Shown here piece by piece: positions 22,694-31,121 of a stretch of 42,277 bases of DNA. The translations under genes and the position numbers were made by a program. The stretch is taken from positions 1 through 42,277 of the forward strand of contig JAQBQF010000269.1 of assembly GCA_028287115.1 (NCBI GenBank), given 5' to 3'. Positions within the stretch are counted from its first letter, which is position 1. Every line of letters begins with the position of its first letter. The notes beneath the pieces were generated by a model, which saw only the letters and a list, made by a program, of their open reading frames with translations, was not told where the DNA came from and did not search any database. Source of the stretch: Myxococcales bacterium. Its GTDB lineage: Bacteria > Myxococcota_A > Polyangia > Haliangiales > Haliangiaceae.

Positions 22694-24474
22694 GCCCGGC
22701 GTTTTACCATGGCCGTCACGAACAAACCGAGCGCCCCGAGCGCAGCAATCACGGCCGCGTAGAGCAGCCACACGGGACGATTCGGAGCGTCCGCTTCGCG
22801 TGCCGCCTGCTTGGCAGGGGCGTAGTCGGGCCGCAGCGCGATCGCGCGCCGGAAATCGGGGCTGCCGTCCTTGCCGGAAGCTTCGAGCGATTTGCCGAGC
22901 GTGTAGTGGTGAGCGGCGAGGGCTTCGGTGGCGGCCGGGCCCGTGGTGTCGAGGCCGTGCGCCTTCGAGTACGCCGCCGATGCGTCACTCCATTGCTTCT
23001 TGCCCTCGAGCTGCTTGGCCCACGCGAAGTAGACCTGCGCCATCGCGGCGCGATCCGCGCGCTCGGGATTTGCGGCGAGCAAGCGATCGAGCAGCGTCGT
23101 CGCGCCGGCGAGGTCGCCTTTGTCGGACTTGGCCTTCGCGTCGGCCCACTGGGTCGCCTCGAGCTTCGTGCGCTCCTGATCGTAGTGCTCGAACAGGCGA
23201 TTGGTCAGCTCGACGACGTCGACCTTGACGGACTTCTTCTTGCGCCACTCGTCGGTGTCGTCGAGGGTCGGATCTTCGAGGGGAAGGTCTTCGTTAAAGA
23301 CCTCGTTGATCGCTTTGCGCAGCTCGTTATCGGCGAGCTCGCGATAGGTCAGCCATAGCGGCTTCTCTTTCTTCGTCAGCTTGCCGCCGGGCAACATCAG
23401 CTTCTTCTTCGGGGCCGGTGGGGGAGGCGGACCGGTCACGTACGCGAGCCACGCGTCGCGGGCCGCCTTGCGGACGCGCTTCGACTCGGCGTTGACCTTC
23501 GACCACACGGCGTGCACGGCCTCGCGGTGCCGCGTCGTGCGAAACACGTCGAGGATCGCGACCATCAGCGCTTCATCACCGGTGGTCGCGGCGAGCGCCT
23601 TGAATGGCTCCTGACGATCGAGGCGCTCGAGCTGATAGGTCGCGTAGCGTTTGCGATCGAAGTCGCGCGCTTGCGATTCCTTCATCAGGGCGGGAATCGC
23701 GAACGGTTCCATCTTGCGGATGTAGCGGCCGCACTCGTCGCGGTAGAGCACCGTCTCGGGACCGAACGCCGCATCGAAGATGATCTGCGCCGCCTTCATG
23801 TCCTTGGACGCGGCGAGCGCGCGGATCACCGCGTCGTCGACGATCACCTCGCCTACATTCGGGGTTGCCGGGTCGAGAGCGAGCAGGCTCGCGAGCCAGT
23901 CGAGGTTGTCGTCGGCCTTCTCTTCGGTCGCCGACTTGCGTTGAGGCTGGGTGAAGCGTCCGTTCTTGTCGGGCACCTGCGCATTGATCAACTCGAGCAC
24001 CTTGCGGCGATCCTCGATCGCCACGGTGTGAGGGCGAGCCAGGAACACGCCGAGACCGTCGACATTCTGCGGCGCCAGCTTGTCGAGCTCGGCGATCGCG
24101 GTCTTACGGGCCGCGGCATCGGGGCCCTTCACGATCCGATCGAGGATCGCCTGGACGGCAGGATCGAGCGGTGCGGGCGTGGCGTCGGCGGGCTTGTCCG
24201 ACTTCGCGTTCGTGTCCGGTCGGTCCGACTTGTCCGACTTCGCGTTCGTGTCCGGTCGGTCCGACTTGTCCGGTTGGCCCGTCGTGTTCGGCTTGTCGGA
24301 CTTCTTGTCCGACTTGGCGCTCGGATCGGTCGCCTTGGGCTCTTTCTTCGAAGCCTTATGCGGATCTCGGCGCGCCTTGGGTGCTGCGTCCGCGGCGGTC
24401 GCGGCAGCCATCAAGAAAATGAGCAGCACCCCGCGCACAGAGCAGGCTTTAGCCAATCGAGGAGCACGGCGCAA
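22690..24474 (-). CDS. Secreted HEAT/TPR protein with C-terminal membrane anchor
   Basis: 594 residues. A signal peptide (cleaved near residue 30) is followed by a Lys/Asp/Ser-rich linker containing two perfect tandem copies of SDKSDRPDTNAK, encoded by a DNA repeat (24193-24264). Residues about 105-330 are helical, with HEAT-like pairs (AVQAILDRIVKGPDAAARKT, LVELINAQVP-like and FAIPALMKESQARDFDRKRY). Residues about 330-560 carry TPR pairs (AKSDKGDLAGATTLLDRLLA, AMAQVYFAWAKQLEGKKQW). The C-terminus is a transmembrane helix (VWLLYAAVIAALGALGLFVT) with a basic tail. It overlaps tmk by GTGA, so both are co-transcribed. No enzymatic motif; likely an envelope scaffold. Confidence 0.6.
   Translation of the reverse strand: MRRAPRLAKACSVRGVLLIFLMAAATAADAAPKARRDPHKASKKEPKATDPSAKSDKKSDKPNTTGQPDKSDRPDTNAKSDKSDRPDTNAKSDKPADATPAPLDPAVQAILDRIVKGPDAAARKTAIAELDKLAPQNVDGLGVFLARPHTVAIEDRRKVLELINAQVPDKNGRFTQPQRKSATEEKADDNLDWLASLLALDPATPNVGEVIVDDAVIRALAASKDMKAAQIIFDAAFGPETVLYRDECGRYIRKMEPFAIPALMKESQARDFDRKRYATYQLERLDRQEPFKALAATTGDEALMVAILDVFRTTRHREAVHAVWSKVNAESKRVRKAARDAWLAYVTGPPPPPAPKKKLMLPGGKLTKKEKPLWLTYRELADNELRKAINEVFNEDLPLEDPTLDDTDEWRKKKSVKVDVVELTNRLFEHYDQERTKLEATQWADAKAKSDKGDLAGATTLLDRLLAANPERADRAAMAQVYFAWAKQLEGKKQWSDASAAYSKAHGLDTTGPAATEALAAHHYTLGKSLEASGKDGSPDFRRAIALRPDYAPAKQAAREADAPNRPVWLLYAAVIAALGALGLFVTAMVKRRA
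24193..24272. repeat. Perfect 36-bp tandem repeat within the HEAT/TPR gene
   Basis: Two identical 36-bp units (24193-24228 and 24229-24264) are followed by the first 8 bp of a third (24265-24272). Being a multiple of three, they add 12 residues per copy to a charged linker, so slippage would change its length without breaking the frame. Confidence 0.85.
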
Positions 24475-24513
24475 GTTGGGGATCCAACGCGTAACGGGGT
24501 TCGTGAATTCTGC

Positions 24514-24927
24514 CTAGTGGATTCGCTCGGGATCGATCGGGTCACCGGCATCAATGAACTCGATGAACCTAAGTCCGATCGCTCGCGTGCTCGCGGCGTC
24601 GTCGTTGCTGCCCGTAAAGTTCAGATAATGGTGATGTTTCACCTCGGCGCGCGCGACGATCTCGTCGACCAGATCGCCTTCGCGAACGTACTGGAAGTGA
24701 ACCGTCACCACCGTGCCGAGCGGGGGTGCGTAGCACATCTCCACCAGGCACCCTCCCGCGGACACGTTCCGGGCGATCGACACGGCATCGCCGTAAAGCT
24801 CGCTGCCGATCGTGACCAGGAAGGCCTTATCGAACCGGGTATGGATGCGTTTCTCGAAGACCGGCAAGACCGGCATGGGACGGCTGTCTTCGAGGACATG
24901 GGATAGGTCGAGGGCTCGGCGCTTCAC
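24514..24927 (-). CDS. PilZ-domain protein (probable c-di-GMP binder)
   Basis: 137 residues from a GTG at 24927 (an ATG 17 codons in at 24876 is the alternative start). The PilZ pattern is complete: a basic RxxxR-like segment (FEKRIHTRFDKAFLVTIG, with Arg-x-x-x-Arg before the strand) and the second motif NVSAGGCLVEMCY (D/N-x-S-x-x-G). Those residues coordinate c-di-GMP. The remaining strands (VTVHFQYVREGDLVDEIVAR, HHHYLNFTGSND) complete the barrel, and there is no other domain. It presumably acts in cytoplasm on motility or surface functions. Shares the short divergent region 24928-25038 with the PDZ gene. Confidence 0.85.
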   Translation of the reverse strand: MKRRALDLSHVLEDSRPMPVLPVFEKRIHTRFDKAFLVTIGSELYGDAVSIARNVSAGGCLVEMCYAPPLGTVVTVHFQYVREGDLVDEIVARAEVKHHHYLNFTGSNDDAASTRAIGLRFIEFIDAGDPIDPERIH

Positions 24928-25038
24928 TAGATCTAATGATCGGAGGGCTGAGTGATGAAGTCAAAAATCTCACCTTGTCCTACATTGGATCCAACCGTTG
25001 TTGTGGCCCTGGTCGATCGGTTTGATTAGTCTCTCCAC

Positions 25039-25863
25039 GTGCGAAGGCTCGGGTTCTTGATCGTGGTGGCGTTGGGTTCGGTCGCGCACGCGGGACCTAC
25101 GAGCAACCCGGCATTCCTCGGGATCGGGCTGCAGGACCTGGGTCCGAAAGGGCCTTGCCAGGTCACCTCGGTCACGAAGGGCAGTGGGGCGCAGGAAGCC
25201 GGGCTTCGCGACAACGACATCGTGATGGGGCTCGACGGTGTTGCGACCCCGACCTGCGTCGATCTCAAAGCATCGATCGTGAGTCATCCTGCAGGCGATC
25301 AGATCAGGCTCGACGTTCACCGCATCTCGGTCGCGGTCAAGCTCACGATCAACGTCACGCTGTCGACGCGCGCCGAGATCTTGCATCGCCGGTTTGTCGG
25401 ACAGCCGCTCGAGCTCGGGGAGCTCGTCGACATCGATAACGCCAAGATGACTTACGACGACAGCAACGTCAGAGGCGCGACCTCCGTGATCGGCTGGTTC
25501 ATCCTCGACAGTTGCACGCAATGCTCGAGGTTGTTCGAGCGCGTGTCGGACGCGATCGCCGCGCGCAAGCTCGAACGGCCTCCATTCATGCTCGCCGTGA
25601 CCGCATCCGGCATGGCTGGCGAGCCGAGCAAGTTTCGCAGTACGTACACCTCTCGCGTGCCGCTCGCGATGGCGCGCAGTCGACAGGACCTCACGGACTT
25701 CGTCCTCAATGATGGCGAGCGGGTCTCGTTCATGGTGGTCGACTGTCGAGGCGTCGTTCGCTTCGTCACGCCGATCGCCTCGGATGCCGAAGACCTCGAC
25801 GCGGCGATCGATGAAGTGTTGGCGGCGGTCGATCAGGCCGAGCACGCGCGCACGCGGCGATGA
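25039..25863 (+). CDS. Secreted PDZ plus thioredoxin-fold-like protein
   Basis: 274 residues from a GTG at 25039. Signal peptide MRRLGFLIVVALGSVAHA. Residues about 22-110 form a PDZ domain (FLGIGLQDLGPKGPCQVTSV, GAQEAGLRDNDIVMGLDGVA). Residues about 135-255 resemble a thioredoxin fold: GATSVIGWFILDSCTQCSRL provides a CxxC (Cys-Thr-Gln-Cys) at the start of a helix, and RVSFMVVDCRGVVRFVTPIA is the central strand. The combination suggests a periplasmic redox protein tethered by PDZ binding. PDZ and CxxC are seen; redox function is inferred. The gamma carbonic anhydrase gene follows after 22 bp. Confidence 0.6.
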   Translation: MRRLGFLIVVALGSVAHAGPTSNPAFLGIGLQDLGPKGPCQVTSVTKGSGAQEAGLRDNDIVMGLDGVATPTCVDLKASIVSHPAGDQIRLDVHRISVAVKLTINVTLSTRAEILHRRFVGQPLELGELVDIDNAKMTYDDSNVRGATSVIGWFILDSCTQCSRLFERVSDAIAARKLERPPFMLAVTASGMAGEPSKFRSTYTSRVPLAMARSRQDLTDFVLNDGERVSFMVVDCRGVVRFVTPIASDAEDLDAAIDEVLAAVDQAEHARTRR

Positions 25864-25885
25864 TGCCGCGCAATCCCGGAGGCGG

Positions 25886-26401
25886 ATGATCCGAAGATTT
25901 GGCGATAGTCGGCCGCAGCTCGGCCACGGCGTGTTCCTCGCCGAAACGTGCGCGGTGATCGGTGACGTCGTGATCGGCGACGAGTCTTCGATCTGGTACG
26001 CGACGGTCATTCGCGGCGACGTGATGCCGATCCGGATCGGCGCGCGCACGTCGATCCAGGACAACACGGTCATTCACGTGACGTCCGGGTTTTCGGGTAC
26101 GACGATCGGCAACGACTGCACGATCGGACACAGCGCGATCATTCACGCGTGCACGGTCGAAGACGATTGCTTGATCGGCATGGGATCGATCCTTCTCGAC
26201 GGCGCGGTGATCGGCCGAGGAAGCCTCGTGGGTGCAGGTGCGCTCGTGACGCCGGGCACTCACATCCCGCCCGGAAGTCTCGTGATCGGCTCGCCAGCAC
26301 GCGTAAAGCGCGCGATCAACGAGAAGGAACGGGAGCAGATCACGTACGGCGCGCGGCACTATGTCGAGCTAGCGCGCCGGTACCTTGCAGAGCAGGCCTG
26401 A
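25886..26401 (+). CDS. Gamma-class carbonic anhydrase/hexapeptide-repeat protein
   Basis: 171 residues, from the ATG at 25886, which has GGAGG five bases upstream. The left-handed beta-helix is seen in repeats such as CAVIGDVVIGDESSIWYATV, RTSIQDNTVIHV, TIGNDCTIGHSAIIHACTVE and GSLVGAGALVTPGTHIPPGS. The zinc-binding triad is likely His in VIHVT, and the two in IGHSAIIH. Closing SLVIGSPARVKRAINEKERE is typical of YrdA/gamma-CA proteins. It may interconvert CO2 and bicarbonate, though many relatives show no activity. It lies between the PDZ-CxxC gene and the HEAT-HAMP-kinase group. Confidence 0.88.
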   Translation: MIRRFGDSRPQLGHGVFLAETCAVIGDVVIGDESSIWYATVIRGDVMPIRIGARTSIQDNTVIHVTSGFSGTTIGNDCTIGHSAIIHACTVEDDCLIGMGSILLDGAVIGRGSLVGAGALVTPGTHIPPGSLVIGSPARVKRAINEKEREQITYGARHYVELARRYLAEQA

Positions 26402-26420
26402 TCTTCGCTAGCGTAGATCG

Positions 26421-26455
26421 TCAGACGTGAAGCTTGTCGCTGCTGTCACGTCTGA
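26421..26455. promoter_or_regulatory. 10-bp perfect inverted repeat before the HEAT protein gene
   Basis: TCAGACGTGA (26421-26430) and TCACGTCTGA (26446-26455) are exact reverse complements with a 15-nt spacer, ending 10 bp before the HEAT gene start. There is no T-run, so a dimeric-regulator operator (arm centres about 25 bp apart) or mRNA hairpin that hides the start is likelier than a terminator. Confidence 0.5.
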
Positions 26456-26465
26456 TTGAAGCCGC

Positions 26466-27374
26466 ATGCTCCCGAGGATCGAAGTACACCGGATCATTCG
26501 CGCCACCCTCACGGTGGTGATGATCCTCGCCTCCATCTCGGGCGTCGCGCGCGCCGACAATGTCGACACCCTGATCGATCAGCTCAACAACGATTCGTCC
26601 GATAAGGTTCGTCTGTCGGCCGCGCTGAACTTGACCCGCAACGGAGATCAGAAAGCGATCTTGCCGATGGTCAAGGCACTCGGTAACGACAGCGACAAGA
26701 ACGTGCGCGGCGCGTGTGCCGTCGGCCTCGCGAAGCTCGTCACCTCGGCCACGAAGTCGAGCATCAAGGGTCTCGCTGTATCGGCCTTGAAGACGGCCGA
26801 GGCAAACGACTCGAGCACGTTCGTCCAGCAGCAGGCGGGCAAGGCGCTCGCAACCATCACCGGCTCGGGCGGCGGCACGACGACCAACAACAACAACACG
26901 ACGGCGAGCAGCGGCGGGGGCGGCGGTATCTACGTCAACGTCGGGCCGATGTCCGCGAAGACCGGCAGCAACGATAAGAAGTTCCAGGCGCTGATGGTGA
27001 CGATTGCCACGAAAACGATGGGCAAGACCGCAAAGAGTATGGCGACGACGTGGCCGGGTGGAGTGCCTTCAAAGGGCCAGCTCCAGGCGAAAAAGATCGA
27101 GGGCTTCTACGTCGACGGGACGCTCAACACCCTGACAGTGAAGCAAAGTGGGTCTTCGTCGATCGTGTCTTGTAAGATCAGCATGTTGCTCGCAAGCTTC
27201 CCCGATAAGAGTGTGTTCGGCTTCTTGAACGGTGGTGCGTCTGTTCAGGCGAGCAGCTCCCCGAAAGACGAAGAGCTCGCGAGTGAAGATTGTGTCTCCG
27301 CGGTGGTCGAAGACTTGATCGCGAAGAAAATAGTCCCGACGATCTGTACGAAGGCGACTGGACCCTGCCCGTAA
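26466..27374 (+). CDS. Secreted HEAT-repeat protein, first gene of the signalling run
   Basis: 302 residues with a signal peptide (cleaved near residue 30, SISGVARA-DNV). Residues 31-130 hold HEAT-like helical pairs: TLIDQLNNDSSDKVRLSAAL, NLTRNGDQKAILPMVKALGN and NVRGACAVGLAKLVTSATKS. A Thr/Asn/Gly-rich linker (GGGTTTNNNNTTASSGGGG) leads to a C-terminal beta-rich part (IYVNVGPMSAKTGSNDKKFQ, GFYVDGTLNTLTVKQSGSSS). Four Cys occur near the end. It has no catalytic motif and is probably a periplasmic sensor or adaptor. Its stop overlaps the next start (TAATG), so it is translated with the first HAMP-like gene. Confidence 0.6.
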   Translation: MLPRIEVHRIIRATLTVVMILASISGVARADNVDTLIDQLNNDSSDKVRLSAALNLTRNGDQKAILPMVKALGNDSDKNVRGACAVGLAKLVTSATKSSIKGLAVSALKTAEANDSSTFVQQQAGKALATITGSGGGTTTNNNNTTASSGGGGGIYVNVGPMSAKTGSNDKKFQALMVTIATKTMGKTAKSMATTWPGGVPSKGQLQAKKIEGFYVDGTLNTLTVKQSGSSSIVSCKISMLLASFPDKSVFGFLNGGASVQASSSPKDEELASEDCVSAVVEDLIAKKIVPTICTKATGPCP

Positions 27375-28474
27375 TGGCGACCAAAGGCTACAAGCGAAGC
27401 TGGAAGAACCTCTTGCTCAACAAGAGGTATCAGCTGCGCTTCACGTTGTTCATGGTGGGGCTCGCGGCAGTCCTGATGTCCGTGCTCGGCCTCTGGGTGA
27501 TGAAGGAGGCGAACGAAGCGACGACCGTCGCGATGGCGCGCGTACGTGGCGAAGCGTGCCCGAAGGTTCCGGTGCTCAACGATCCTGCGGGCGATGACGA
27601 CGGCGCGCAGGTTCCGCTCAAGCTCCCCGATGAAGGTTCAGCGGCGGCTGCGGCCGGCAGTGCCGTTGCGGCTCCACCGGCAGACAAGCCGAAGGCCGAG
27701 CACGATCCGATGTATCTCGCGGCCGTGTGGTGTGCCGATGCGGGTCTGACGTGCACGCCCGATAGCGACAAGCAGCTCGTGCTCAGTGGACCGGATTGCG
27801 ATGGCGTGGTCGCGGGTATCTTGCGCAAGCACGACATCGTCGCGGCGCTGATCGCAGCAAAGGTGCCTTCGCTCAAGTGCGAGCTCGGCAAGCAGTACGC
27901 GGTTCCGAAAACGGCGCCGGACAAGAGCGCTTCCGAGAAGGCGGCGGGCGAGGCGGTCGAGCCGGAGCATCACGTCAAGGTTCAGATCGACGAGAGCTCG
28001 ATGACGCTGACGCCGACGGCCCAGACCGTCCCGAACAATTACATCGAGCTGATCGTCGGGCACTGGACGTGCGAGCTGCGTCAGGGCGGCTCGATCGATT
28101 CGCTCGAGTCGGGCCGGATGCGAATCCTCTGGGTGCTGATCGGCACCGGGATCCTGCTGATGATCGGGCTCGCGGTGTACGGCATCAAGATGACGCACAA
28201 GGTCGCCGGCCCGCTGTTCAAGGTCGGCCTCTACCTCGCGAAGATGCGCGAGGGTCGGTTCGACAAGGTCTACAACCTGCGCAAGGGTGACCAGCTCGTC
28301 GACTTCTACGATCACTTCAAGCTCGCGCACGCGGGCGTCGTGCAGCTCGAGCGCGACGACATCGATCGGATCAAGGCGGTGATCGCGGCCGCTGAAGAGG
28401 CGGGTGCCGGCGACCACGAGGCGATCGCAGAGCTCCGCAAGGCGCTCGTGCGAAAGGAGAAGTCCCTTGAGTGA
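27374..28474 (+). CDS. HAMP-like transmembrane protein with large periplasmic domain
   Basis: 366 residues from the ATG at 27374 (TAATG overlap). Layout: short basic cytoplasmic N-terminus (KRSWKNLLLNKRYQLR), a transmembrane helix (about 22-43), a periplasmic domain of about 200 residues with paired Cys (residues EACPKVPV, VWCADAGLTCTPDSD, GPDCDGV, LKCELGK), a second helix (about 250-270), then a HAMP-like segment (MTHKVAGPLFKVGLYLAKMR, NLRKGDQLVDFYDHFKLAHA) and a coiled coil. The THKVAGPLFK sequence recurs in the next gene. No kinase, methyl-accepting or GGDEF domain follows, so it must signal through a partner. Confidence 0.6.
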   Translation: MATKGYKRSWKNLLLNKRYQLRFTLFMVGLAAVLMSVLGLWVMKEANEATTVAMARVRGEACPKVPVLNDPAGDDDGAQVPLKLPDEGSAAAAAGSAVAAPPADKPKAEHDPMYLAAVWCADAGLTCTPDSDKQLVLSGPDCDGVVAGILRKHDIVAALIAAKVPSLKCELGKQYAVPKTAPDKSASEKAAGEAVEPEHHVKVQIDESSMTLTPTAQTVPNNYIELIVGHWTCELRQGGSIDSLESGRMRILWVLIGTGILLMIGLAVYGIKMTHKVAGPLFKVGLYLAKMREGRFDKVYNLRKGDQLVDFYDHFKLAHAGVVQLERDDIDRIKAVIAAAEEAGAGDHEAIAELRKALVRKEKSLE

Positions 28475-29153
28475 CGTACCCGCAGCAACGGTCGTGCAAG
28501 ACGGCAAGCTTTCGGGCAACGCACCGAAGGGGCCGGCGGGGGCCGGGCGTTCGCCGTACAAGCGCAAGCTGTCGAACTACATGCTCGACAAGAAGCTGCA
28601 GCTTCGTTACGTCCTGCTGGTCACGATCCTGTCGGGGATGATCGCGGGTTCGCTGGGGTACCTGATCTATCAGCAGCGGCACACGGCGTCGGCGTCGATC
28701 GAGAGCGACCTCGCCGCGCTCACTGCAAATGACTCGAGCCTCGCGGACTTCCAGCATCAGGTGGCGGCGCAGATGGAGTCCGAGGATCGCAGCCTCGTCT
28801 ACAAGATGGTCGGCGTCGGGCTCGGGCTCGTCGTGATCTTGTCCGGGTACCTCGTGCTGATGACCCACAAGGTCGCGGGGCCGCTGTTCAAGGTCTCGAT
28901 GTACTTCGACCGGATGGCCGAGGGTAGGCTCGGCAACGTCACGGCGCTGAGACGCGGCGACATGCTCCAAGACTTCTTCGGTAACTTTCGCGAGATGCAC
29001 GAGGCCGTGCGAACACGCCTGCAATCCGACCTGATCACGATGGAGAGCGCGGCGGTCGCACTGCGGACAAAGGCAGGTAGCGACGCCAAGCTCGCCGAGG
29101 CGCTCGATACGATGGACAAGCACGTCACGCAGCGCAAGAAGCAGCTGCTTTAG
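28467..29153 (+). CDS. Second HAMP-like transmembrane protein
   Basis: 228 residues from a TTG at 28467, supported by AAGGAG about eight bases upstream; the start overlaps the stop of the previous gene. Basic N-terminus (YKRKLSNYMLDKKLQLR), transmembrane helices at about 47-67 and 113-132 with a short 45-residue periplasmic loop between them, then HAMP-like MTHKVAGPLFKVSMYFDRMA and ALRRGDMLQDFFGNFREMHE, then a coiled coil. It is a paralogue of the previous protein but with a loop too short for a ligand domain. The two may form a heteromer. No output domain is present. Next gene starts after 14 bp. Confidence 0.65.
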   Translation: MSDVPAATVVQDGKLSGNAPKGPAGAGRSPYKRKLSNYMLDKKLQLRYVLLVTILSGMIAGSLGYLIYQQRHTASASIESDLAALTANDSSLADFQHQVAAQMESEDRSLVYKMVGVGLGLVVILSGYLVLMTHKVAGPLFKVSMYFDRMAEGRLGNVTALRRGDMLQDFFGNFREMHEAVRTRLQSDLITMESAAVALRTKAGSDAKLAEALDTMDKHVTQRKKQLL

Positions 29154-29167
29154 GTACCATCGCGGTG

Positions 29168-31042
29168 ATGGGCACCGCGACCGCGCTGATCGAGCTCGGC
29201 GACCGATACTGGGCGCTGGGGCTGCCGGCCGCCGCCAAAAGCGTGCTGTCGCGTGCGCTCGAGGCGACCGGCGAGGCAACGCCGGCGTTGCGGCTGTCGG
29301 AGATCGCGCTGGCGCAAGGCGATGCGCGCAACGCGCGAGCGTATGCGGCCGAGGCGGCGAAGCGCGAGCCGGGGCCAGCGACGAAGATCGTGCTCGGGCG
29401 CGCGCAGCTCGCGGCGGGTGAGCTCGCGGCTGCGCGAATGTCGCTGCTCGCGGCGCTCGATGCGCCGAAGTTAACGCTGTGGGATCGGGCGCGCGCACAC
29501 CTCGAGCTGTCCCGCGCGGCGCACGCGCAAGCGGATCCGGGTGCGGGGCCGCATGCGTCGGCGGCGTTCGAGTCGGCGCTCGTCGCGACGCAGCAGCAGC
29601 CGGGCGAAGTCGATCTGCTCGACGAGATTGCCGCGGCCGTCGTCGCGCATGGTCGTGGTCCCGATGCGAGCACATCGCTCGACGAGGTGCGGGGCAAGCC
29701 GAACGTCAGCTTGTGTGCGGCGGCGTTGCTCGCGGCGCGGCTGGCTGCGGGAGATCCGGGCGTCACCGAAGTGATGGTCGAGGACGAGCTCGCGGCGGCC
29801 GAGGCCGAGCGGCCGACGGCAGCGTTGCGGCTGCGCAGGCTCGAGAGGCGGGCGCGCCGCTCGGCGGATCCGAGCAAGCTCGTGCCCGAGCTCGATGCGA
29901 TCGCGACCAGCGACGAGCTTTCGGCGGTTGATCGGGCGCGGCTTCATTTCTTGCGCGCCGCGCTGTGCGAAGAAAATCCGGCGACTCGTGATCGCGCGGA
30001 GGAGTCGTATCGCAAAGGGCTCACGTTCCAGCCCGGGCACACGGCGGCCGCGTGCAAGCTGGCGTTGCTCGTGCTCGATCGCGGAGACCAGGCAGGAGCG
30101 CTCGCCGAGATCGAGCGTGCGCTGCGGATCGATTCGAGCCACGGCCTCGCGTGGCGCAATGCGGCGCGGATGCTCGATGCGCAGTCTCCGAGCCTCGGCG
30201 TGGTCGTCGGCAGATTGCTCGATGCCGCGCATCCGGGTGCGGGGAGCGCGACCGGCGGAGTGACCCCACGGCTCGTCACCGCGACGGCGGAGGTCGCGCG
30301 GCACGACGTGCTCGCGGGAGTCTACGCGCACGGTCATCGCGTCAAGAATCTATTGGGTATCATCGGCGCGCGAACGCGAAGCGTGCGCAAGATCGCCGCC
30401 GCCGATCACGACGACAAGCAACGCACACTCGGCGAATTGAGCGAGAAGCTGCGCGAGCTCGAGAAAGACGTGACCGCGCTCTACGAAGAGTGGGCGCAAT
30501 ATCTACGGTCGATGCAGTCACCGACGCCGACGGTCGAAGTCGTACCGATCGCGCCGCTACTGCATGAAGTCGTGATCTCGGCTCAGGCCAGGATGCAGAG
30601 CGTTCCGATCGTGCTCGATCAAGCGGCGGGATTGCCCGATCTGCGCGGCGATCGCATGCTGCTGCGCGAGGCGCTGCTGAACGTGGTGTCGAACGCGGCT
30701 GAAGCGTGCGGAACGACCAGCGGGCAAGTCTCCGTCCGCGTGCGCGCCGTTGCTTCGGGGGCCTCCGCCGGTGCGCCGATCCTCGAAGTCGTCGTTGCCG
30801 ACACGGGCCCGGGCATTCCGCGCGCTCACCTCGGCCGGCTGTTCGTTCCCGGCTTCACGACGAAAGAGACCGGCTCGGGCGTCGGCCTCGCGATCGCGGA
30901 GCGCGTCGTCTCCGCCCATCATGGCCGGATCACCGTCGATTCGGAAGAAGGGCGGGGGACCACGATCACGATCACGTTGCCCACCGACAAGCACGGGCTC
31001 GCCACCCTGCCGCTCTGGACCAACGCGGAGAAGCACCAGTGA
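29168..31042 (+). CDS. TPR-domain soluble histidine kinase
   Basis: 624 residues with no signal peptide or membrane helix. Residues 1-360 are TPR-like (ALIELGDRYWALGLPAAAKS, VLSRALEATGEATPALRLSE, SYRKGLTFQPGHTAAACKLA). A dimerisation helix carries VYAHGHRVKNLLGIIGARTR, where His390 (or His388) in HxxxKN-type context is the likely phosphorylation site. The ATPase domain has the N box EALLNVVSNAAEACG, the G1 box VVADTGPGIPRAHLG and the G2 box FTTKETGSGVGLAIAERVVS. The response regulator is the next gene, 79 bp away. Sensing would occur via TPRs, perhaps docking on the HAMP-like proteins. I chose ATG 29168 over GTG 29165. Confidence 0.82.
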   Translation: MGTATALIELGDRYWALGLPAAAKSVLSRALEATGEATPALRLSEIALAQGDARNARAYAAEAAKREPGPATKIVLGRAQLAAGELAAARMSLLAALDAPKLTLWDRARAHLELSRAAHAQADPGAGPHASAAFESALVATQQQPGEVDLLDEIAAAVVAHGRGPDASTSLDEVRGKPNVSLCAAALLAARLAAGDPGVTEVMVEDELAAAEAERPTAALRLRRLERRARRSADPSKLVPELDAIATSDELSAVDRARLHFLRAALCEENPATRDRAEESYRKGLTFQPGHTAAACKLALLVLDRGDQAGALAEIERALRIDSSHGLAWRNAARMLDAQSPSLGVVVGRLLDAAHPGAGSATGGVTPRLVTATAEVARHDVLAGVYAHGHRVKNLLGIIGARTRSVRKIAAADHDDKQRTLGELSEKLRELEKDVTALYEEWAQYLRSMQSPTPTVEVVPIAPLLHEVVISAQARMQSVPIVLDQAAGLPDLRGDRMLLREALLNVVSNAAEACGTTSGQVSVRVRAVASGASAGAPILEVVVADTGPGIPRAHLGRLFVPGFTTKETGSGVGLAIAERVVSAHHGRITVDSEEGRGTTITITLPTDKHGLATLPLWTNAEKHQ

Positions 31043-31121
31043 CAGTGATTGCGAAGGGGATGTTGTCCGCGAGGGATCCAGTACTTGCAGATCGCAAGTT
31101 GTCAAAGTGTGCACCGTCCCC

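Noticed and set aside
24265..24272. Possible CRISPR-like repeat array in the HEAT/TPR linker
   Set aside because: There are only two full copies, adjacent without spacers and in frame with a protein.
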